Of a DNA stretch of 49,534 nucleotides, positions 44,966 through 49,534 are shown one piece after another; within the stretch, counting starts at the first letter, position 1, and every line of letters starts with the position of its first letter. The position numbers and the translations under genes are program-made. This DNA is from SAR86 cluster bacterium (GTDB lineage Bacteria; Pseudomonadota; Gammaproteobacteria; Pseudomonadales; Pseudohongiellaceae), in the NCBI GenBank assembly GCA_002401885.1, contig NVUL01000050.1, positions 1 through 49,534 on the forward strand, given 5' to 3'. Under the pieces are notes generated by a model. It had not been told where the DNA came from. It did not search any database and was given only the letters and a program-made list of their open reading frames with translations.

Positions 44966-47299
44966 ATGGAAAAGAATCAAGAAAGGCAAGCAGCCACTGA
45001 AATTCAGAATCTTGAGATGACAAATGACAAATTACTAGACCCTGTTTGTGGCATGTCGGTAGATGAGGATTCACCGTATCGGTACAACCACAGTGAGTGC
45101 AGTTTCTATTTCTGCAGTGCCGGTTGTCAGGAAAAATTTGCAGGAAATCCTGAGAAGTATCTAGGGAATGAGGAAATCGATATTGAAGCCGATCCAAGGG
45201 CTTGGAATACCTGCCCCATGCATCCTGAGATCCGCCAGCGCGGGCCTGGTATCTGTCCAAAATGTGGTATGGCATTGGAGCCAGAGGCACCTAGCCTCGA
45301 AGAAGAGGAAAACCCTGAGCTGATCGATTTTAGGCGGCGCTTCTGGTGGACACTACCGCTATCTGCGATTGTCTTTGTTCTGGCGATGTTTGGTCACGGT
45401 CGTGATTGGCTGCCTGATGGTTGGCAGAACTGGGTAGAGCTGGTTCTGGCGACTCCCGTAGTACTCTGGGCTGGCTTCCCGTTCCTCGTTCGGGGAGTTC
45501 AGTCGATAATCAATCGCAGTCCCAATATGTGGACTCTAATTGGTCTCGGAACTTCGCTAGCGTATATATACAGTATTGTTGCGACGTTAGCTCCGCAGGT
45601 TTTTCCGGCATCCTTTGTCGTGGGCGGAAGTGTAAGTGTCTATTTTGAAGCCTCTGCAGTCATCATTTCCCTCACCTTACTTGGACAGTTGATGGAACTT
45701 CGCGCCCGTGCGCAGACCAGCGCCGCGATCAAGGCACTACTCAATCTCGCCCCTAAGAATGCACGTCGTATAAACGAGGATGGCAGCGAAGAAGAGGTGC
45801 CAATAGACGAGATCAAGGTCGGTGATAGATTGCGAGTGACTCCGGGAGAAAAAATCCCCGTTGACGGGATCGTTTTGGAAGGGCGTAGTGCTGTAGACGA
45901 GTCAATGCTCACCGGGGAGCCTTTACCAGTAACCAAGCAGAAAGCTGACAAGGTTATTGGTGCGACCCAGAATACCAGCGGCAGTCTCGTGATACGTTCT
46001 GAATTGGTAGGTGAGGACACCACGCTATCGCAGATTGTGCACATGGTGGCACAGGCTCAACGTTCGAGAGCGCCAATGCAAAAATTAGCGGATGTGGTCG
46101 CTGGCTATTTTGTGGTGACCGTGGTCGCTATCGCAATCATAACATTTTTTATTTGGGGCCTTATCGGGCCTGAGCCAGCCTGGGTATACGGGTTGATTAA
46201 CGCCGTTGCGGTGCTGATCATTGCCTGCCCCTGTGCCCTAGGTTTGGCGACGCCCATGTCTATTATGGTTGCTACAGGTAAAGCAGCGAGCCGGGGCATA
46301 CTTTTCAAGGACGCCGCGGCAATCGAGGCGCTGCGTCAAATTGATACCGTGGTCGTAGACAAGACCGGCACACTGACAGAAGGCAAGCCGGTGTTTCGCG
46401 AGGCGAGAGCTTATGGCGACTTCAAGCAAGATCAAATTTTGGAACTGGCCGCCAGTCTCGATCAGGGTAGTGAGCATCCCCTGGCTCGAGCTATTGTTGC
46501 CGCCGCGCGTGGCAGGAACTTGACCCAGAAGACAGTGGACGATTTCGATTCTGCTAGCGGAATTGGTGTGTCTGGCCGTATCGACAACAGTAAATTATTG
46601 TTGGGTAATACAGCTTTTATAAATCAAAACGGCATAGAAACCAGCGCAGTGTCTGATGACGCTGACAACATGCGAAAGGATGGCGCTAGCGTCATGTATC
46701 TGGCGATAGACGGTAACGTAGCAGGGCTGCTAGCGGTAGCTGACCCAATCAAGGAAAGCAGTCAGGAGGCTATCGAGGAACTTCACCGCCGCGGGTTGAA
46801 GCTGGTGATGGCTACCGGAGACGGTGAGGTGACGGCAAGAGCGGTGGCAGACCAACTCGGCATCGATGAAGTACACAGTGAAGTAACTCCCGAAGCCAAA
46901 ATGCGTTTGATTGAAGCCCTACAGAAAAGTGGGGCCAAAGTGGCGATGGCGGGTGACGGGATCAATGACGCGCCAGCGTTAGCGCAAGCGGATGTTGGTA
47001 TTGCAATGGGCACAGGAACCGATGTGGCAATGAGCAGTGCACAGATCACGCTGGTTAAAGGTGACCTCAGGGGAATTGCTCAAGCGCGCATAGTGTCGGA
47101 ACAGACAGTGAGCAACATGCGTCAAAATTTGATGTTTGCACTGCTGTATAACAGCATCGGTGTGCCCATTGCGGCAGGCGTGCTGTTTCCATTGTTCGGA
47201 ATACTGCTATCTCCAATGATCGCGGCACTAGCCATGAGCCTTAGTTCGGTGTCTGTGGTTACAAATGCCTTGAGACTAAGGAGCCAATCGCTTTCTTAA
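44966..47299 (+). CDS. P1B-type copper-exporting ATPase with N-terminal YHS and HMBD domains
   Basis: A 777-residue heavy-metal ATPase. The N-terminus has a YHS domain ([11 protein letters not shown]...[20 protein letters not shown]) and then a heavy-metal-binding zinc-ribbon-like HMBD ([24 protein letters not shown]) in place of CxxC HMA domains. C421-P-C423 is in the sixth membrane helix, D465KTGT is the phosphorylation site, and [22 protein letters not shown] is the hinge. CPC marks Cu(I) transport. The last gene of the cop operon; it moves copper out of the cytoplasm. Similar domain architecture is often called SilP/CopF/ActP-type. Confidence 0.94.
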   Translation: MEKNQERQAATEIQNLEMTNDKLLDPVCGMSVDEDSPYRYNHSECSFYFCSAGCQEKFAGNPEKYLGNEEIDIEADPRAWNTCPMHPEIRQRGPGICPKCGMALEPEAPSLEEEENPELIDFRRRFWWTLPLSAIVFVLAMFGHGRDWLPDGWQNWVELVLATPVVLWAGFPFLVRGVQSIINRSPNMWTLIGLGTSLAYIYSIVATLAPQVFPASFVVGGSVSVYFEASAVIISLTLLGQLMELRARAQTSAAIKALLNLAPKNARRINEDGSEEEVPIDEIKVGDRLRVTPGEKIPVDGIVLEGRSAVDESMLTGEPLPVTKQKADKVIGATQNTSGSLVIRSELVGEDTTLSQIVHMVAQAQRSRAPMQKLADVVAGYFVVTVVAIAIITFFIWGLIGPEPAWVYGLINAVAVLIIACPCALGLATPMSIMVATGKAASRGILFKDAAAIEALRQIDTVVVDKTGTLTEGKPVFREARAYGDFKQDQILELAASLDQGSEHPLARAIVAAARGRNLTQKTVDDFDSASGIGVSGRIDNSKLLLGNTAFINQNGIETSAVSDDADNMRKDGASVMYLAIDGNVAGLLAVADPIKESSQEAIEELHRRGLKLVMATGDGEVTARAVADQLGIDEVHSEVTPEAKMRLIEALQKSGAKVAMAGDGINDAPALAQADVGIAMGTGTDVAMSSAQITLVKGDLRGIAQARIVSEQTVSNMRQNLMFALLYNSIGVPIAAGVLFPLFGILLSPMIAALAMSLSSVSVVTNALRLRSQSLS

Positions 47300-47573
47300 T
47301 TAGAGGCCCCTAAGTAAATATTGGTTCTGTACCCAGTAGTACCTAACACCGGAACTAGTCACGCAAGATGTCTGCCTGAATTGACGATGGGACATCTCAC
47401 TCCAAGTTTTCCCTGCCATAATTGTGCTTAAGCCCATCACAAAAGTGACTAAAGAGCGGTCATTGGAACCTCGATTCTGACCACTGGTTTTTCACTTTGG
47501 CCCGAATTATTTACAGCTTTGAATACATGTCGCTGTGATAGGTAGATCAACGTAGTTGGTGAGCTTAACTCCT

Positions 47574-49534
47574 TCAGTTAATTTGCATCTCATCTCGCAA
47601 GAGTAGCTGCTGCCAATTCAAATAGGCCGCTGGAATTACCAGCAAAGTTAAAAATAACGTGCTAATCATGCCCCCAATCATGGGTGCGGCAATACGCTGC
47701 ATGACCTCAGACCCAGGTCCATGGCCATACATAATGGGTAATAAGCCAGCGGTAATAGCGGCCATGGTCATGACAATTGGGCGCAGTCGCTGCAAAGCCC
47801 CTTCACGAATGGCTGCACGCAATCCTTCCCGCGTTATACCGGCGCCAGTTCGAGCCTGTTCAATGTAGGCATCCCGATACTGATTCAAATACACCAGCAT
47901 GATGACGCCGATTTCTACCGCCACTCCGGCCAATGCGATTAGGCCGACCGCTACCGCAACCGAGAGATTAAAGTCCAGGTACCACAGCAACCAACTGCTG
48001 CCTGCAATAGACATTGGCAGGGTAGCCAGCACTATCAGCACTTCACCCACGCGATTGAAAGACAGATAAAGCAAAAAGGTGATAATCAGTAATGTAAATG
48101 GCACGACGATCTTTAATCGTTCGATAGCACGCTCCATATACTCGTACTGACCAGACCACGCAATTGTGTATCCTGCCGGCAGCTCCAGCTTGTCTCGTAG
48201 ATAAGTCTGTGCCGAGGCGACATAGGTGCCCACATCAATGTCAGCGAGATCCACATATACCCAGCCAGTGGGTCTGGCGTTCTCACTCTTGATCATCGGG
48301 GGGCCATCCTCGACGCGGATGGACGCAATATCACTGAGTGGAATGCGCGCACCTTGTGCTGTTATCACTGGCAAGTCGCGGATGTTTTCCAGCGAGTCGC
48401 GCACTCGAGAAGGGTAACGCAGATTGATCGGAAATCGTTGCAGCCCTTCGATGGTCTCTGACACATTCATTCCGCCGATTGCGGATGACACGACGGCTTG
48501 CACATCGTCGATATTGAGTCCCAGCCGCGCCGATTTGAGTCGGTCTATATCTACTACGACATAGCGACCGCCAACTACGCGTTCGGCATACACACTGGCC
48601 GTGCCAGGGAAATCGCTGAGCAAGGATTCCAGTTCTCTTCCCAGTGCTTGCACCACGGATAGATCCGGTCCACCGATTTTAATACCAACCGGAGTCTTGA
48701 TGCCGGTGGCCAACATGTCGATTCGTGTCTTTATAGGCATAACCCATACATTGGTCACGCCGGGTAGTTGCACAGTTTGTTGAATTTCGTTGCGAATCGA
48801 TTCAATCGTCATGCCCTCGCGCCATTCAGATTCTGGCTTGAAACGAATCAGCGTCTCGATCATGGTGAGCGGGGCCGGGTCTGTGGCAGTCTCGGCACGA
48901 CCGATCTTGCCGAATACACTCTCCACTTCCGGTATGGTTTTGATGAGGCGATCAGTCTGCTGTAGCAGTTGTGAGGCTTCCCCCACTGGCAATCCCGGGC
49001 GCATAGTCGGCATATACATCCAGTCACCCTCATCTAGCGGTGGCATGAACTCCGAACCGAGTTGCGACAGTGGCCATATTGCGGAAGCCATCAGCACCAC
49101 AGAAAATGAGATCACCAACCAGGGCAGTTTAGTGGCTACTCGAATCACCGGTCGGTAACACCAGGTGAGTACGCGGTTGAGCGGATTGCGTTGCTCGGCA
49201 ACTATGCGCCCGCGAATCAGAAATCCCATCAGCACAGGGATCAAGGTAATTGAAAGCAGTGCTGCCGCTGCCATAGCCCAAGTCTTGGTAAAGGCTAGCG
49301 GTGCAAACATCCTGCCTTCCTGTGCCTCGAGCGTGAATACCGGCAGAAAGCTGAGAGTGATAATAAGCAGAGAGAAAAATAGCGGCGGCCCCACCTGGGA
49401 CGAAGCCTTCAAGATCAATTGCCAGCGTTCTTTTCCATTCACTGATTGGTCTTTCTCGAGATGCTTGTGCACATTTTCTATCATCACGATAGCGCCATCT
49501 ACCATCGCCCCAATGGCGATTGCAATGCCGCCTA
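47574..49534 (-). CDS. cusA: CusA/CzcA-type RND heavy-metal efflux pump, C-terminal part (cut by window edge)
   Basis: About 650 residues of an RND proton-driven efflux subunit, reading into the window from the right edge; the frame stays open to base 49534 (GGIAIAIGAMVDGAIVMIEN). The periplasmic docking/porter region (WMYMPTMRPGLPVGEASQLLQQ; GVKIGGPDLSVVQ is similar) and the second membrane bundle (GVAVEIGVIMLVYLNQYRDA) are present. The C-terminus ends normally. Full CusA-type pumps are about 1040 residues, so about 390 are missing. The sequence fits the Cu/Ag (CusA) branch better than CzcA, and the neighbouring copper operon agrees. Its partners cusB/cusC should lie beyond the window. Confidence 0.92.
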   Translation of the reverse strand, partial: GGIAIAIGAMVDGAIVMIENVHKHLEKDQSVNGKERWQLILKASSQVGPPLFFSLLIITLSFLPVFTLEAQEGRMFAPLAFTKTWAMAAAALLSITLIPVLMGFLIRGRIVAEQRNPLNRVLTWCYRPVIRVATKLPWLVISFSVVLMASAIWPLSQLGSEFMPPLDEGDWMYMPTMRPGLPVGEASQLLQQTDRLIKTIPEVESVFGKIGRAETATDPAPLTMIETLIRFKPESEWREGMTIESIRNEIQQTVQLPGVTNVWVMPIKTRIDMLATGIKTPVGIKIGGPDLSVVQALGRELESLLSDFPGTASVYAERVVGGRYVVVDIDRLKSARLGLNIDDVQAVVSSAIGGMNVSETIEGLQRFPINLRYPSRVRDSLENIRDLPVITAQGARIPLSDIASIRVEDGPPMIKSENARPTGWVYVDLADIDVGTYVASAQTYLRDKLELPAGYTIAWSGQYEYMERAIERLKIVVPFTLLIITFLLYLSFNRVGEVLIVLATLPMSIAGSSWLLWYLDFNLSVAVAVGLIALAGVAVEIGVIMLVYLNQYRDAYIEQARTGAGITREGLRAAIREGALQRLRPIVMTMAAITAGLLPIMYGHGPGSEVMQRIAAPMIGGMISTLFLTLLVIPAAYLNWQQLLLRDEMQIN

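Noticed and set aside
47300..47573. Possible small gene (for example a CusF-like protein) between the copper ATPase and cusA
   Set aside because: No frame with a ribosome site or metal-binding motif was found in the 274-base gap.

Overview
The window looks like chromosomal DNA of an aerobic, heterotrophic, probably marine gammaproteobacterium. The block tsaE-amiC-mutL-miaA-hfq-hflX-hflK-hflC-DUF2065-hisZ-purA is the gene order of Pseudomonas- and Cellvibrio-like Gammaproteobacteria. A cbb3 oxidase, a TonB-dependent receptor, a flavin halogenase and a large copper-resistance locus fit such an organism. I cannot name a genus from the sequence alone. I see no tRNA, rRNA, CRISPR array or phage.

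Region 1 (1-11.9 kb) is accessory. After the tail of an unknown gene come two tandemly duplicated GntR-type regulators. Then follow a minus-strand flavin-dependent tryptophan-halogenase-like gene and, divergent from it, a DUF6445 gene and a SapC gene. Next are an exported fusion of a c-type cytochrome with a copper type II (PHM-like) monooxygenase domain, an exported protein of unknown function, and a 969-residue TonB-dependent receptor ending in a strong terminator. The DUF6445 protein carries an H-x-D...H...R pattern like that of 2-oxoglutarate/Fe(II) dioxygenases. The set therefore holds up to three kinds of oxidative chemistry (flavin halogenase, possible Fe/2OG oxygenase, copper monooxygenase) beside one outer-membrane receptor. 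AT-rich repeats related to TATATGTTT lie at the halogenase/DUF6445 divergent promoter and, as a nested inverted repeat, upstream of the receptor. This is the best candidate here for an incompletely described system.

Region 2 (12.2-25.1 kb) is housekeeping: tRNA A37 modification (tsaE, miaA), cell-wall amidase, mismatch repair, Hfq, HflX/K/C, HisZ and PurA, with a convergent ROK-family sugar kinase at the end. tsaE and miaA both look leaderless.

Region 3 (25.2-27.2 kb) holds a REP-associated tyrosine transposase (RAYT) followed by a repeat-bearing non-coding stretch and a tiny coiled-coil ORF.

Region 4 (27.4-31.9 kb) holds a CopC-like lipoprotein, a Yip1-type membrane protein and ccoN-ccoO-ccoQ-ccoP. 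A near-perfect FNR/Anr site with a TATAAT -10 at class II spacing lies upstream of the Yip1 gene and probably drives the operon under low oxygen.

Region 5 (31.9-39.4 kb) holds a membrane-bound spermidine-synthase-like protein, a multi-spanning PMT/TMTC-like protein with a possible ATT start, a CBS-pair protein, and a duplicated FtsX-type permease, with short repeats of the kind seen near RAYT genes.

Region 6 (40.1-49.5 kb) is copper resistance: a His/Met/Cys-rich exported protein, then copA-copB-copC-copD and a P1B copper ATPase in one tight operon, with a convergent CusA-type RND pump cut by the window edge.
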